A program made the translations under genes and the position numbers. The notes beneath the pieces were generated by a model, which ran no database searches, was not told the origin of the DNA, and saw only the letters and a program-made list of their open reading frames with translations. A stretch of 64,000 nt of DNA from Erythrobacter sp. HKB08. GTDB taxonomy: Bacteria > Pseudomonadota > Alphaproteobacteria > Sphingomonadales > Sphingomonadaceae. Of this stretch, positions 9,296 to 18,161 are shown in pieces. The stretch spans positions 186,001 to 250,000 of the forward strand of contig NZ_CP035310.1 of NCBI RefSeq assembly GCF_004114695.1, in the 5' to 3' direction. Each line of letters starts with the position of its first letter. Within the stretch, counting starts at the first letter, position 1.

Positions 9296-10474
9296 ATGAG
9301 CAAGCAGAACCGCGAATTCGACATCGTCGTCTACGGTGCCACCGGCTACACCGGCCGCCTCGTCGCCGAGCATTTCGTGCGCGAATATTCGGGCAAGGAA
9401 GGCGCGCCCAAATGGGCCATGGCAGGGCGCAACAAGTCCAAGCTCGAGGACGTGCGCGACCTGATCGGTGCCCCGGCTGACACGCCGCTGATCGTCGCCG
9501 ATGCGGACGATCCCGACAGCCTGACCAAGATGTGCGAAAGCACCAGGGTCGTGCTCACCACCGTCGGCCCCTACCAGCTCTATGGCGACGAGCTGGTCGA
9601 AACCTGCGCGCGCGTCGGGACCGATTATGCCGACCTGTGCGGCGAGCCGGGCTGGATGCGCGAGATGATCGACCGCCACCACGATCTTGCCAAGGCAAGC
9701 GGTGCGCGGATCTGCTTCTCCAGCGGGTTCGATTCCATTCCCTTCGACCTCGGCGTCTACATGCTGCAGAAGCATGCGAAGGAGAAGTTCGGCAAGCCGG
9801 CGCCGCGCGTCAAAGGCCGTGTGCGCGCCATGCAGGGCACCTTCTCTGGCGGCACGGCGGCCAGCCTGACCGCGACGATGAAGTCGGTCGCCAAGAACCC
9901 CAAGCTGATCCCCATCTTGCAGAGCCCCTTCGGCCTCACGCCGGGCTTCGAAGGCCCCTCGCAGCCGATGGGCCTGGTGCCGGAATACGACAAGGAACTC
10001 GGCAAGTGGGCCGCGCCCTTCATCATGGCGACGATCAACACCAAGAACGTCCACCGCACCAATTTCCTGCGCGGCTTCCCCTATGGCGAGGATTTCAAAT
10101 ACGACGAGATGATGCTCACCAGCCCGGGCGAAGCGGGCAAGGCTGCCGCCGATGCAGTGGTTGAAATGCTCAAGAACCCGTTCGGTGCGAAGCCGCCCAA
10201 GCCGGGTGAAGGCCCGAGCGAGGAGGAGCGCGAGAACGGCTTTTACGACGTGCTCTTCGTCGGCGAAATGCCGGGCGGCGAGACGATCAAGTACGGCGTG
10301 AAGGGCAAGTACGATCCGGGCTACGGCTCGACCAGCCGGATGCTGGCCGAAACCGGTATGGCCCTGCTCGAAAGCGATGCCGAAGGCGGCATCGGGACGC
10401 CCGGCTCATTCCTCGGCGAGGAACTGGTCGAGCGGCTCGAGGAGCACGCCGAAATCAGCTTCGCGGTCGAGTGA
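9296..10474 (+). CDS. Saccharopine dehydrogenase-like NAD(P)-binding oxidoreductase
   Basis: 392 residues with an N-terminal Rossmann site, VVYGATGYTGRLVAEHF (from about residue 12), and downstream VLTTVGPYQLYG and CFSSGFDSIPFDLG, the pattern of the family that includes mycobacterial trans-acting enoyl reductase. True saccharopine dehydrogenase activity is unlikely. It probably reduces a lipid intermediate, which fits the preceding thioesterase and acyl-CoA dehydrogenase genes, although an 80-bp gap separates them. A GAGGAG ribosome site lies upstream of ATG 9296. It converges with the TonB receptor gene, 25 bp away. Confidence 0.85.
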   Translation: MSKQNREFDIVVYGATGYTGRLVAEHFVREYSGKEGAPKWAMAGRNKSKLEDVRDLIGAPADTPLIVADADDPDSLTKMCESTRVVLTTVGPYQLYGDELVETCARVGTDYADLCGEPGWMREMIDRHHDLAKASGARICFSSGFDSIPFDLGVYMLQKHAKEKFGKPAPRVKGRVRAMQGTFSGGTAASLTATMKSVAKNPKLIPILQSPFGLTPGFEGPSQPMGLVPEYDKELGKWAAPFIMATINTKNVHRTNFLRGFPYGEDFKYDEMMLTSPGEAGKAAADAVVEMLKNPFGAKPPKPGEGPSEEERENGFYDVLFVGEMPGGETIKYGVKGKYDPGYGSTSRMLAETGMALLESDAEGGIGTPGSFLGEELVERLEEHAEISFAVE

Positions 10475-10499
10475 TCGCGCAGGCAAGTGGTGCGGGCCG

Positions 10500-12671
10500 C
10501 TAGAAGCTGGCCCGCACGCTGAGCTTGAAATTGCGCCCGGCGAGCGGGACGAAATCCTTCGTGAAGCTCGCGTGGCGGCGACCTTCGGCATCGAAGATAT
10601 TGTCCGCCTGCAGCAGCACGGTGACATTGTCCTGCCCGACGATCGGCTTCCACGCGATCGACGCATTCACATGCGCGAAGCTGTCGGTCGGCGTTTCGAA
10701 CGGGGCGACACTGTTCTGGCTGTCGAACCACTGAACCTCGACGCGCCCGTCGATGCGCGAGGTCTGGGCCTCGAGCGCGCCGAGCAGGCTGAGCGGCGGG
10801 ATGCGCGGGATCGGCGTCCCGTCTGCAAGCTCCGCCTTGATGTAATCGCCGCGCAGGTCCGCCGCGAGCGTCACGTCGCTGCTGTCGAACAGCGTCAGGT
10901 AGATCTGCCCCTCGATACCGAAATAGTCGGCATCCGACTGGCGATAGAGGAACACCGGCAGGTCGTCCTCTTCGGCGCCGGTGGCGGTGAGGTAGATGTA
11001 GTCGTCGAACCAGTTCTGGTAGATCGCGAAATTGAGGCTCGCCGGGCCAACACGGCCGCGCACGAATGCCTCGAGGCCCCACGCGCTTTCGGTGGAAAGG
11101 TTGGGGTCGCCAATCTCGAATGCCTGCGTCGCGATATGCGGGCCGTTCGAGAGTAGCTCTTCCGCGCTCGGTGCACGTTCGGCGCGGCTGCCGTTGAGGC
11201 CGAAGCGCAGGCCGTTGTCGGTCTCATGCGCAATGCCGAGCGCGCCGGAGAAGGTGTCGAAGCTCCGCTCGAAGCCGACTACCTGCGATTCCACGTCGGT
11301 CGTCTCGTAGCGACCTGCGGCTTCGAGCTGGACGGGACCGAAAAGGAACTCCTGCAGCGCAAAGACCGCGAACTGGTCGGTACGGTTCTTCGGCACATAG
11401 GCTTCCGCCCCTGCAGCATCGAAGTCGCGGAAGTAGTACTGCGTGCCGATCGAGCCGATCCAGCCGCCGCGGTCGTTCTGCTCGAGCACCGCGCGGGCCT
11501 CGAGGCCCTGCACGTCGAACACCGTGCCGACTTCGTCGCCTTCGAATTCGGTGTGGGTGTAGTCGGAATAGCCGACGCGCGTGTTGAGCGCCTTGAAAAA
11601 CCCGTCACCGAGCGCGAGGCGGCCACGCATGTCGGCGCGGAACTGCCTGAGGTCGATCGAGACGCGCTCTTCGCCTTCCTCTTCACCGCCAGCTTCTTCG
11701 CCGCCTTCTTCCTCGCCGTGATGGTGGCCTGCGCCCGGGCGGCCCGGCACGCCGTAATTGGTGTCGTACCAGCCGATCGAGGCGCCGAGGTTGCTGTCGC
11801 CCTCGAAGAAGGCGAAGCCGGTGTTGAAAGTCCAGGTGCGGGTTGCGCTATTGGGCAGGAAGCCGCGCTGGCCGGCAGCTTCGCGAAGCTCGTCGGCTTC
11901 CTCGAATTCGCCTTCGGCTTCTTCCTCGGCGGCTTCTTCGAGCAATTCGGCGCGCAGGCTGTCGGAGATGGTGAAACCCGGCACTTCGACATCGTCGGTG
12001 TCGCGCCAGCTGCCGTCGAAATGGACGACGAAACGGTCGGCGAAGGGGATGTCGAGCGATGCACCGCCTTCGCGCAGGTCGTAGGCGGTATCGGCCGAAG
12101 CGGTCAGGTCGAGATGGAACGGCTCGTTCAGCGGGCGCTGCGGTATGCGCTTGTCGATGATGTTGACCGCGCCGCCGATCGCCTGGCTGCCGAACAGCAG
12201 GACGGCGGGGCCGCGCAGCACTTCGATGCGCTCGGCGGTCAGCGGGTCGATAGTCGTCGCATGGTCGACCGAAGTGTTCGACACGTCGATCGCACCGATC
12301 CCATCGACCAGCACGCGCACGCGCTCGCCCTGAAAGCCGCGCAGAACCGGGCGCGATGCACCGGGCGAGAAGCTGGTCGCGGAGACGCCGGGCAAATCGA
12401 CCAGCACTTCGCCGATCTGAGTGTCGAGGCTGCGCTGCAGTTCGACGCCTTCGACCACGCTCGTTCCGGCAAGAACGTCGAGCTGGGTCACACCGATTGC
12501 ACTGACGACGATCTCGCCGCGCTCGTCGACACGGCGCGAGTGGAAATCGTCTTCGGGCGCATCTTCGCTCGCGACCGGCGCTTCCGGCTGTTCCTGTGCG
12601 GCAGCCGGAGCGGCGGCCATGAGAGCGAGCGTGGAAATCGAAGTCAGGGCAAGACTGCGGGAAAAGGTCAT
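10500..12671 (-). CDS. TonB-dependent receptor, ZnuD-like (probable zinc uptake)
   Basis: Outer-membrane gated channel of 723 residues. Residues 1-25 are a signal peptide (ending APAAAQ). A TonB-box-like GEIVVSA (52-58) precedes the plug (about 60-175; LVDLPGVSATSFSPG, VLRGFQGERVRVLVDG, RGPAVLLFGSQAIGGAVNI). The barrel ends with the usual aromatic terminus KLSVRASF. Two loops are rich in acidic residues; the second carries H316-H318 in a Gly/Glu-rich run (about 311-336), the type of histidine/acid loop that binds zinc in ZnuD. A perfect palindrome lies 11 bp before the start codon. The neighbouring zinc enzyme (carbonic anhydrase) is upstream on the same strand. Copper or another divalent metal is the main alternative. 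Confidence 0.85.
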   Translation of the reverse strand: MTFSRSLALTSISTLALMAAAPAAAQEQPEAPVASEDAPEDDFHSRRVDERGEIVVSAIGVTQLDVLAGTSVVEGVELQRSLDTQIGEVLVDLPGVSATSFSPGASRPVLRGFQGERVRVLVDGIGAIDVSNTSVDHATTIDPLTAERIEVLRGPAVLLFGSQAIGGAVNIIDKRIPQRPLNEPFHLDLTASADTAYDLREGGASLDIPFADRFVVHFDGSWRDTDDVEVPGFTISDSLRAELLEEAAEEEAEGEFEEADELREAAGQRGFLPNSATRTWTFNTGFAFFEGDSNLGASIGWYDTNYGVPGRPGAGHHHGEEEGGEEAGGEEEGEERVSIDLRQFRADMRGRLALGDGFFKALNTRVGYSDYTHTEFEGDEVGTVFDVQGLEARAVLEQNDRGGWIGSIGTQYYFRDFDAAGAEAYVPKNRTDQFAVFALQEFLFGPVQLEAAGRYETTDVESQVVGFERSFDTFSGALGIAHETDNGLRFGLNGSRAERAPSAEELLSNGPHIATQAFEIGDPNLSTESAWGLEAFVRGRVGPASLNFAIYQNWFDDYIYLTATGAEEDDLPVFLYRQSDADYFGIEGQIYLTLFDSSDVTLAADLRGDYIKAELADGTPIPRIPPLSLLGALEAQTSRIDGRVEVQWFDSQNSVAPFETPTDSFAHVNASIAWKPIVGQDNVTVLLQADNIFDAEGRRHASFTKDFVPLAGRNFKLSVRASF

Positions 12672-12682
12672 CTCTGATCCTG

Positions 12683-12696
12683 AATGTTACAACATT
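12683..12696 (-). promoter_or_regulatory. Palindromic operator candidate (Zur-like) before the ZnuD-like receptor gene
   Basis: AATGTT-AC-AACATT is a perfect 6-bp inverted repeat with a 2-bp spacer, ending 11 bp before ATG 12671. The halves match those of Zur boxes (ATGTTATA...TATAACAT type), and the receptor's histidine-rich loop suggests zinc. The link to Zur is inference; no Zur gene is in this window. Confidence 0.45.
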
Positions 12697-12831
12697 ACGC
12701 GGCGAGGTAGCGATACGAGCGCCAATGGCAAGCGATTCATCGACGAACGGCTTGCCCAAGGCGGTAAATGTCCTCGCGCAATCCTAGAGAGGCCGGATGA
12801 ACCCGGCATGGCCCGCAGGCCGAAAATCCAA

Positions 12832-12860
12832 GTGGCCCGCAGCACAAGGCTACGGGCCAC
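12832..12860 (-). terminator. Hairpin terminator candidate after carbonic anhydrase gene
   Basis: GTGGCCCG (12832-12839) pairs with CGGGCCAC (12853-12860), with two further pairs inside the loop. Read on the minus strand the hairpin is followed by TTGGATTTTC, a moderate U-tail. It lies 20 bp past the stop of the carbonic anhydrase gene, so it probably separates that gene from the receptor gene. Confidence 0.5.
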
Positions 12861-12880
12861 AGGGGAGGAACCTTGTCCTG

Positions 12881-13627
12881 TCAGCCAGCCGGAGCGACCA
12901 GCAGGCGACCGTTGAGCGGCTGAACCGGGCGCGCATTGTCGCCCATGATCGCGCGCATCGCGTCGAGCTGCTCGGCACTCGCTTCGACGGTGTCCTTGGC
13001 GACATGCCAGTTCACGCCTTCGCTGCACGGCGGAGTCGTGAGCGAGCCCTGGAAGCGGTAGACGTCGAGATCGTCGGGCAGCATGCCGTTGGGATCGATC
13101 GTCACGCCGCCGACGGTCCGCGGAGCGGTCTTGGTGGCAGGGGCGGCATCGACCAGCTTCTGCAGCTCGCCGTTCGCCGCGCCTTCTTCGAACAAGACGC
13201 CGAGAACCGCGAGATTGCCGTCGCTGTCGGCGTGAACGAAATGTGCGACCATCGGGTACTGCTCGCCATGCATCACTTCTTCCGACGGGGTGTGGAAGTG
13301 GACCTGGATCAGGTCGAACTGCATCGTGCCGCTGGTCAGCTTGGAACCGGCGGCGAAATTCGCCTGCACGGTGTGACCGTTGTTGAGGATGGTCAGCGGC
13401 CCCGGCGCGTAGGCGGTGAAGACCGACACATCGCCGCGCGCATTGGCCTCGGCAAGGTCGATCGGCGACTGCATCAGCCCCTTGCCGCACAGTTCATAGT
13501 CGGGCGAGAGGGAGCCCCAGTTGTCCGGGCCGGTCGCACCTTCATACGACCAGTCGGCGGCCATCGCGGTTCCGGCAACGGCGAGCGCGCAGGCTCCGGC
13601 AAGCGAGAATTGGGTAAGACGTTTCAT
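12881..13627 (-). CDS. Alpha-class carbonic anhydrase, periplasmic
   Basis: Interconverts CO2 and bicarbonate in the periplasm. 248 residues; a signal peptide (about 1-23, ending TAMAADW) is followed by the alpha-CA fold: WSYEGATGPDNWGSL, QSPIDL (substrate pocket start), zinc ligands H110 and H112 in VHFHTPSEE and H129 in VAHFVHAD, and SLTTPPCSEGVNWHV, the conserved segment that carries the catalytic-site threonine. The length is typical of bacterial alpha-CAs. ATG 13627 is well placed for the signal peptide. Its product needs zinc, which suits the receptor gene downstream, but a hairpin between them argues for separate transcripts. Confidence 0.95.
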   Translation of the reverse strand: MKRLTQFSLAGACALAVAGTAMAADWSYEGATGPDNWGSLSPDYELCGKGLMQSPIDLAEANARGDVSVFTAYAPGPLTILNNGHTVQANFAAGSKLTSGTMQFDLIQVHFHTPSEEVMHGEQYPMVAHFVHADSDGNLAVLGVLFEEGAANGELQKLVDAAPATKTAPRTVGGVTIDPNGMLPDDLDVYRFQGSLTTPPCSEGVNWHVAKDTVEASAEQLDAMRAIMGDNARPVQPLNGRLLVAPAG

Positions 13628-13792
13628 GCATTCCTCGAATCTTCTGAGTGGATGCCGCCTTTAACCGCACCCGGGTTTGAAAGTTTCAACGGAATGATAT
13701 GCGTCTTTCGATAGGTGCTGCCTATCGACTTTGATCAGACGCAAGAAAACCGGCGCCGGATGGCACCGTTCTCGATCGTCGATTTGGGAAAA

Positions 13793-13867
13793 TGGAGCGG
13801 GCGAGGCGATTCGAACGCCCGACCCCAACCTTGGCAAGGTTGTGCTCTACCCCTGAGCTACGCCCGC
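13793..13867 (-). tRNA. tRNA-Gly (anticodon GCC)
   Basis: Read on the minus strand, acceptor arm GCGGGCG (13867-13861) pairs with CGCCCGC (13803-13797), followed by the discriminator T and an encoded CCA (13795-13793). The D-arm (AGCTCAGGGGTAGAGC), anticodon arm CAACCTTGCCAAGGTTG with anticodon GCC, and T-loop GTTCGAATC are all present. Total 75 nt. No integrase or attachment-site repeat is seen beside it. Confidence 0.97.
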
Positions 13868-14055
13868 TCACTGGCGCTCTACCGGAAGAATCGTGTTCGT
13901 CCCGGTGGGGAGGCGGCCAACTAGCAACGGTTTTGCAGCCCCGCAAGCGGAAAAATCACTTATTGCGCGCCCCCTTCACATTACCCGCGAAAGGCCCACA
14001 TTGGGCGCGACTGATTCACACCAATTCGATCCAGGGGTATCAAGTTTTGGCCAGT

Positions 14056-14976
14056 ATGGGACTGAACCTCGACGAGCAGAAAGCCGTCGACCGCTTCAAG
14101 AAGGATGTCGTCGAACCGTCGATGACGCAGCTCGTCGTGCTCGACTTCTGGGCCGAGTGGTGCGGGCCGTGCAAGGCCCTCACCCCGGTGCTCGAGAAGG
14201 TCGCCGCCGACTATGCCGACAAGGGCGTCGTGCTGGTCAAGGTCAATGTCGACGAGGAACAGTTCATCGCGAGCCAGTTCCAGGTCCAGTCGATCCCGAC
14301 CGTCTATGCGATGTTCCAGGGCCAGCCGGTTGCCGACCTGACCAGCGCGCGGACCGAATCGCAATTGAAGCAGATGCTCGACCAGATCCTCGGCCAGCTG
14401 CCGATCCAGCCGGGCGCTGGCGGTGCAGGGGCCGAGCCGAAGCAGGACGTGTCGCAATTCGTCGAAATGGCCGACCAGGTCCTGTCGGAAGGCGACAACG
14501 AGCGCGCTGCCGGTATCTATTCGCAGGTCATCGGCATGGCGCCCGATAACGCCGCCGCCCATGCGGGCCTCGTTCGCGCGCTCGTCGGCGCAGGCCATGT
14601 CGAGGAAGCCAGGCAGGCGCTTGCCGCCGCCGAGGCTGATCCCGCCCTCGCCTCCGACCCGCACCTCGAACAGGCCCGCAGCGCGATCGAACTTGCCGGA
14701 ACGCAGGTCGACGACGGCGAGCTTGCCGCGCTGCGCGAGAAAGCCGAAGCCGACCACTCCGACATGGACGCAGGCCTCGCCTATGCCGAAGCCGCCTATG
14801 CCGCCGGCCAGCGCGACGAGGCCGCCGACACGCTGCTGCGCATGATCGCCGCCGACCGCGAATGGAACGAGGGTGCCGCGCGCACCAAGCTGCTGCAGAT
14901 TTTCGAAGCCGTCGGGCTCGAAGACGAATGGGTCGTCACGACGCGCCGCCGCCTCTCGCGAATCCTCTTCGGGTAA
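14056..14976 (+). CDS. YbbN-type thioredoxin/TPR co-chaperone
   Basis: 306 residues from ATG 14056; the frame is open further upstream through the tRNA region, but that part is not protein-like. The N-terminal thioredoxin domain (about 5-115) keeps the full active site WCGPC (W35-C39), and residues from about 130 form TPR-like helices rich in Ala/Glu (VEMADQVLSEGDNERAAG onwards), as in YbbN/CnoX. In E. coli the homolog lacks one cysteine and works as a holdase; here both cysteines remain, so thioredoxin activity is plausible. The Lon-N-domain gene follows 2 bp later, a common pairing in alphaproteobacteria. Confidence 0.88.
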   Translation: MGLNLDEQKAVDRFKKDVVEPSMTQLVVLDFWAEWCGPCKALTPVLEKVAADYADKGVVLVKVNVDEEQFIASQFQVQSIPTVYAMFQGQPVADLTSARTESQLKQMLDQILGQLPIQPGAGGAGAEPKQDVSQFVEMADQVLSEGDNERAAGIYSQVIGMAPDNAAAHAGLVRALVGAGHVEEARQALAAAEADPALASDPHLEQARSAIELAGTQVDDGELAALREKAEADHSDMDAGLAYAEAAYAAGQRDEAADTLLRMIAADREWNEGAARTKLLQIFEAVGLEDEWVVTTRRRLSRILFG

Positions 14977-14978
14977 TC

Positions 14979-15590
14979 ATGGCCGAGCGCTTCGCCATCT
15001 TTCCCCTGACCGACGCGATCCTCTTTCCGGGATTGCACCTGCCGCTGCACATCTTCGAGCCGCGGTACCGGGCGATGGTGAGCGACGCGCTGGTCAAGGA
15101 TCGCCGCATCGGCATGATCCAGCCGCAGCGCCCGACCGAGGGAGCCCCGCTCTTCTCGATCGGCTGCGTCGGCAAGATCAGCAATGTCGAGGCGCTCGAC
15201 GACGGGCGCTACAACCTCGTGCTCGAAGGCGAGAGCCGCTTCCGCATCCTGCGCGAACTCGACGTGAAGACGGCCTATCGCCAGGTCGAAGCCGAGCTGA
15301 TCGCCGAACCGGAGGACGAGGTGCTTTCGAGCGTCGAGCGTGCCGGCTTCGAACAGGAAGCGCGCCGCTTTGCCGATGTGCAGGGTTACAGCGTGGATTG
15401 GGATTCGGTGCAGCGTCTGGACGACGTCAGCCTGATCGACGGCGTATCGCAGATCGCGCCGTTCGACCCGGCGGCGAAGCAGGCCCTGCTCGAAGCGCCG
15501 AACCTGCGCGAGCGGTGCGAGCTGCTCATCCAGCTGATGCAGTTCTTCACCCACCGCGACGACGGCGACGAGATTATCACTTTGCAGTAA
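14979..15590 (+). CDS. LON peptidase N-terminal (substrate-binding) domain protein
   Basis: 203 residues, ATG 14979 two bases after the YbbN stop, hence one transcript. The protein is only the Lon N-terminal domain: FPLTDAILFPGLHLPLHIFEPRYRAM at the N-terminus (the LON domain hallmark), then IGCVGKI, a YNLVLEGESRFRI strand, and helices to the end. It lacks ATPase and protease domains. Such solo Lon-N proteins probably bind unfolded substrates or partners; together with YbbN it suggests a small protein quality-control operon. Function not proven. Confidence 0.88.
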   Translation: MAERFAIFPLTDAILFPGLHLPLHIFEPRYRAMVSDALVKDRRIGMIQPQRPTEGAPLFSIGCVGKISNVEALDDGRYNLVLEGESRFRILRELDVKTAYRQVEAELIAEPEDEVLSSVERAGFEQEARRFADVQGYSVDWDSVQRLDDVSLIDGVSQIAPFDPAAKQALLEAPNLRERCELLIQLMQFFTHRDDGDEIITLQ

Positions 15591-15594
15591 TTGC

Positions 15595-15811
15595 GAACCG
15601 GCATCCGCCGGTTCGTCCTCGGGGCTGTTCCTTCGCTTTGCTACGGGCCCCTGCGGGCGGCCGCTTGGCCTTTGACTGCCGTGACCAGGAACAAATTCGC
15701 AATATGGCGGAGGTTCGGTCGGCGACCCGCCGACCGCAAGGGCGACCGCCCGCCCGCAGCGGGTGCAGCTTGCTGCACATCTAGCGAGGACGAACCCGCG
15801 GAGGCGGGTTC
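15595..15811. repeat. REP/BIME-like inverted palindrome pair
   Basis: Two hairpins in opposite orientation bound a GC-rich 160-bp core. Left: GAACCGGC (15595-15602) loops to GCCGGTTC (15607-15614), followed by GTCCTCG. Right, read on the other strand: GAACCCGC loops to GCGGGTTC (15811-15792 region) and is also followed by GTCCTCG (complement of 15785-15791). The core carries further inverted GC-rich segments (GCGGGCGG motifs). It lies between two convergent genes, the typical place for such elements, and may also end both transcripts. Confidence 0.6.
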
Positions 15812-15817
15812 GAAACC

Positions 15818-16441
15818 CTATATCCCAAAGCTGCCTTTGAGGCCGTCGATCACATATTGCGCGGCGAGGGCTGCCAGCAGCACGCCGAGCAGGCGGGTAA
15901 TCACCGCTTCCACACGGTCGCCGAGCAGGCGGATCAGCGGACCGGCTGCGACCAGCGAGACCATGGTGATCAGCATGACCGCAACGAGAGCACCAAGCAC
16001 GGCGAGCGTCAGTTCGACCGTGTCCGCCTCGTTCATCAGCAGCATGATCGCCGCGATCGCGCCGGGTCCGGCAAGCATCGGCATCGCCATGGGGAAGACC
16101 GACACATCCTCAACCTCTGGGGTCGAGGCGATCTTCTCCGCGCGCTCCTCGCGCCGCTGGGTGCGCTTCTCGAACACCATTTCGAAGGCGATCCAGAACA
16201 GCATCAAGCCGCCCGCGATGCGGAAGCTATCGAGCTCGATATGGAGCGCGCCCAGTAGTTCCTCGCCCGCGAAGGCGAAGAACAAGAGGATGGTGAGCGC
16301 TATGACAGACGCGCGGATTGCCATGTTGCGCGCCTGCGCATTGCTCGCGCCCTTGGTCAGCCCGGCATAGATCGGCGCGCAGCCCGGCGGGTCGATCACG
16401 ACGAACAGCGTGATGAAGGCGGAGATGAAAAGTTCGACCAT
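15818..16441 (-). CDS. MarC family integral membrane protein
   Basis: 207 residues with six hydrophobic segments. Family motifs include FVVIDPPGCAPIYAGLT (N-terminal helix 1), IRASVIALTILLFFAFAGEELL, and SVFPMAMPMLAGPGAIAAIM at the start of the second half, which is an internal repeat of the first. MarC proteins were once linked to multiple antibiotic resistance, but that role was not supported, and their substrate is unknown. Last gene of a minus-strand run (argB, yggT, folD, lipoprotein, marC). Confidence 0.9.
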   Translation of the reverse strand: MVELFISAFITLFVVIDPPGCAPIYAGLTKGASNAQARNMAIRASVIALTILLFFAFAGEELLGALHIELDSFRIAGGLMLFWIAFEMVFEKRTQRREERAEKIASTPEVEDVSVFPMAMPMLAGPGAIAAIMLLMNEADTVELTLAVLGALVAVMLITMVSLVAAGPLIRLLGDRVEAVITRLLGVLLAALAAQYVIDGLKGSFGI

Positions 16442-16458
16442 GAAGTCCCGCTAGCAGA

Positions 16459-17232
16459 TTATTCGCCGCCGCCAACCGGCATCGGCCGGTCGAGGAAAGT
16501 TCGCCACTCGCCTTCGCTGAAATAGCTCGCGACGACGCGGCGGCTGCCATCGTCGCCATGCTCCCAGCGCCAGCGCAGCGTACCGTCGGGCGACTGCGCT
16601 TTGGCATGCTCGGTGTTGTTGGGCACGAGGTCCATCGGCGCTGCGGGAAGAGCCTCGCCCGGCGCGAGGCAATCGGCGACATAGCCCTGGATCACTTCAC
16701 CGGCCTGGACGAGGATCGCATCGTCCTCGGCCTCGTCCTGCGGTTTCTTCTCGGGCTGCGGATCGTCGGGCGAGCCGATGTCGTAAACCCAGCGGTAGGA
16801 GAGATCGTCCTGCCGTTCCCACACGGTGATGAAAGTGCCGACCAGCCCTTCCGGATCGCGGAAGCGGCCCTGGCTCACGGCGATCTTGCCGTCGCAGCTC
16901 ATCCAGACCGAGCGGGGCGCCCAGTCGACGGCCTTGGCCGGATCGTCGAGCGATGCGAGCCACGGGCGTGCCTGGATCGGGCCATTGCGTCCGTGCAGCA
17001 CGGCATCGGGGGCGGAAAACTGGGTGAAAGCGGTCCACTGCCCCTCTTCGCGCGCGGCGCGGGCGAAGGCGGTTTCGGTCGCGACGATCTTGCCCGGCTG
17101 CGCTTCGCCCGGTGCATTGGCCAGCGCGCGCTCGATGATGCGTTCGGGAATGCGCGGCTGGCGCGGTGCGGCGCAGGCGGTGATGGTGACGGCGAGAAGC
17201 GATACGGCAAGGAGCTTGTGCATCGGATGCAT
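16459..17232 (-). CDS. Putative lipoprotein, function unknown
   Basis: 257 residues (254 if ATG 17223 is used). Residues 1-19 form a lipoprotein signal with TITAC as the likely lipobox. The mature part contains an SnoaL/NTF2-like stretch (ETAFARAAREEGQWTAFTQF, then SVWMSCDGKIAVSQGRF and VWERQDDLSYRWVYD), the pattern of small alpha+beta barrel proteins used as enzymes or binding domains. A charged proline-rich linker (PDDPQPEKKPQDE) leads to a C-terminal part with LRWRWEHGDDGSRR. Lies between marC (17 bp) and folD (31 bp) on the same strand. Confidence 0.7.
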   Translation of the reverse strand: MHPMHKLLAVSLLAVTITACAAPRQPRIPERIIERALANAPGEAQPGKIVATETAFARAAREEGQWTAFTQFSAPDAVLHGRNGPIQARPWLASLDDPAKAVDWAPRSVWMSCDGKIAVSQGRFRDPEGLVGTFITVWERQDDLSYRWVYDIGSPDDPQPEKKPQDEAEDDAILVQAGEVIQGYVADCLAPGEALPAAPMDLVPNNTEHAKAQSPDGTLRWRWEHGDDGSRRVVASYFSEGEWRTFLDRPMPVGGGE

Positions 17233-17263
17233 CTAGCCGCCCTGCCGGTCCTTGTCGAAGCCC

Positions 17264-18157
17264 TTAGAGCCCGTCTGGAACCTCGAGGCCGGCATTGCGA
17301 TGCGCCGCGACCAGCGTGTTGCGCAGCAGGACCGCGATGGTCATCGGACCGACACCGCCCGGCACGGGGGTAATGGCCGCGGCAACGTCGCTCGCTTCGT
17401 CGAAGGCGACATCGCCGACCAGCCTGCCCTTCTCCTTGCCCGGTTCGGGCGGGAGGCGGTTGATGCCGACATCGATCACGGTCGCGCCGTCCTTTAGCCA
17501 GTCGGCCTTGACCATTTCGGGCCGGCCTACGGCAGCGACGACGATGTCCGCGCGCTTGACCACGGCGGGCAAATCCTTCGTGCGGCTGTGCGCGATGGTG
17601 ACGGTCGCATTGGCATCGAGCAGCAGCTGCGCCATCGGCTTGCCGACGATGTTGGAGCGGCCGATCACGACCGCCTCGAGACCCGAGAGGTCGCCCAGAC
17701 GGTCCGCCAGCAGCATCATGCAGCCGAGCGGGGTGCACGGAACGAAGCCGCTCTGTCCGACCGAGAGGCGACCCGCGTTGATGACGTGGAACCCGTCGAC
17801 GTCCTTGTCCGGGCTGATCGCGGAGATGATCGCCTGCTCGTCGAGATGGTCCGGCAGGGGCAGCTGCACGAGGATGCCGTCCACCGCATCGTCATTGTTG
17901 AGCTTATCGACCAGCGCGAGGAGGTCCGCTTCCGACGTGTCGGCCGGCAGGCGATGCTCGAAGCTTTCCATGTTGGCGGCAACGGTCGCCTTGCCCTTGG
18001 AGCCGACATAGACCTGGCTCGCCGGGTCCTCTCCCACCAGCACCACTGCGAGGCCAGCCTTGCGACCAGCCTTCTGTTCGAACGTCGCGGCCATTTCGCC
18101 GACGCGTTCGCGCAGGCGGGCGGCAAATGCCTTGCCGTCGATGCGGGTGGCACTCAT
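17264..18157 (-). CDS. folD: Bifunctional methylene-THF dehydrogenase / methenyl-THF cyclohydrolase
   Basis: One-carbon metabolism: converts 5,10-methylene-THF to 10-formyl-THF with NADP+. 297 residues, the usual length. K54 in YVGSKGK is the catalytic lysine found at the same number in E. coli FolD. Other signatures are [34 protein letters not shown], and the nucleotide-binding [17 protein letters not shown], ending with [13 protein letters not shown]. It lies 4 bp after yggT and is part of the same minus-strand run. Confidence 0.97.
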   Translation of the reverse strand: MSATRIDGKAFAARLRERVGEMAATFEQKAGRKAGLAVVLVGEDPASQVYVGSKGKATVAANMESFEHRLPADTSEADLLALVDKLNNDDAVDGILVQLPLPDHLDEQAIISAISPDKDVDGFHVINAGRLSVGQSGFVPCTPLGCMMLLADRLGDLSGLEAVVIGRSNIVGKPMAQLLLDANATVTIAHSRTKDLPAVVKRADIVVAAVGRPEMVKADWLKDGATVIDVGINRLPPEPGKEKGRLVGDVAFDEASDVAAAITPVPGGVGPMTIAVLLRNTLVAAHRNAGLEVPDGL

Positions 18158-18161
18158 GCGG

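Noticed and set aside
13793-13867. tRNA-Gly as an integration site for a mobile element
   Set aside because: No integrase gene, no repeated 3' tRNA end and no change in base composition next to it.
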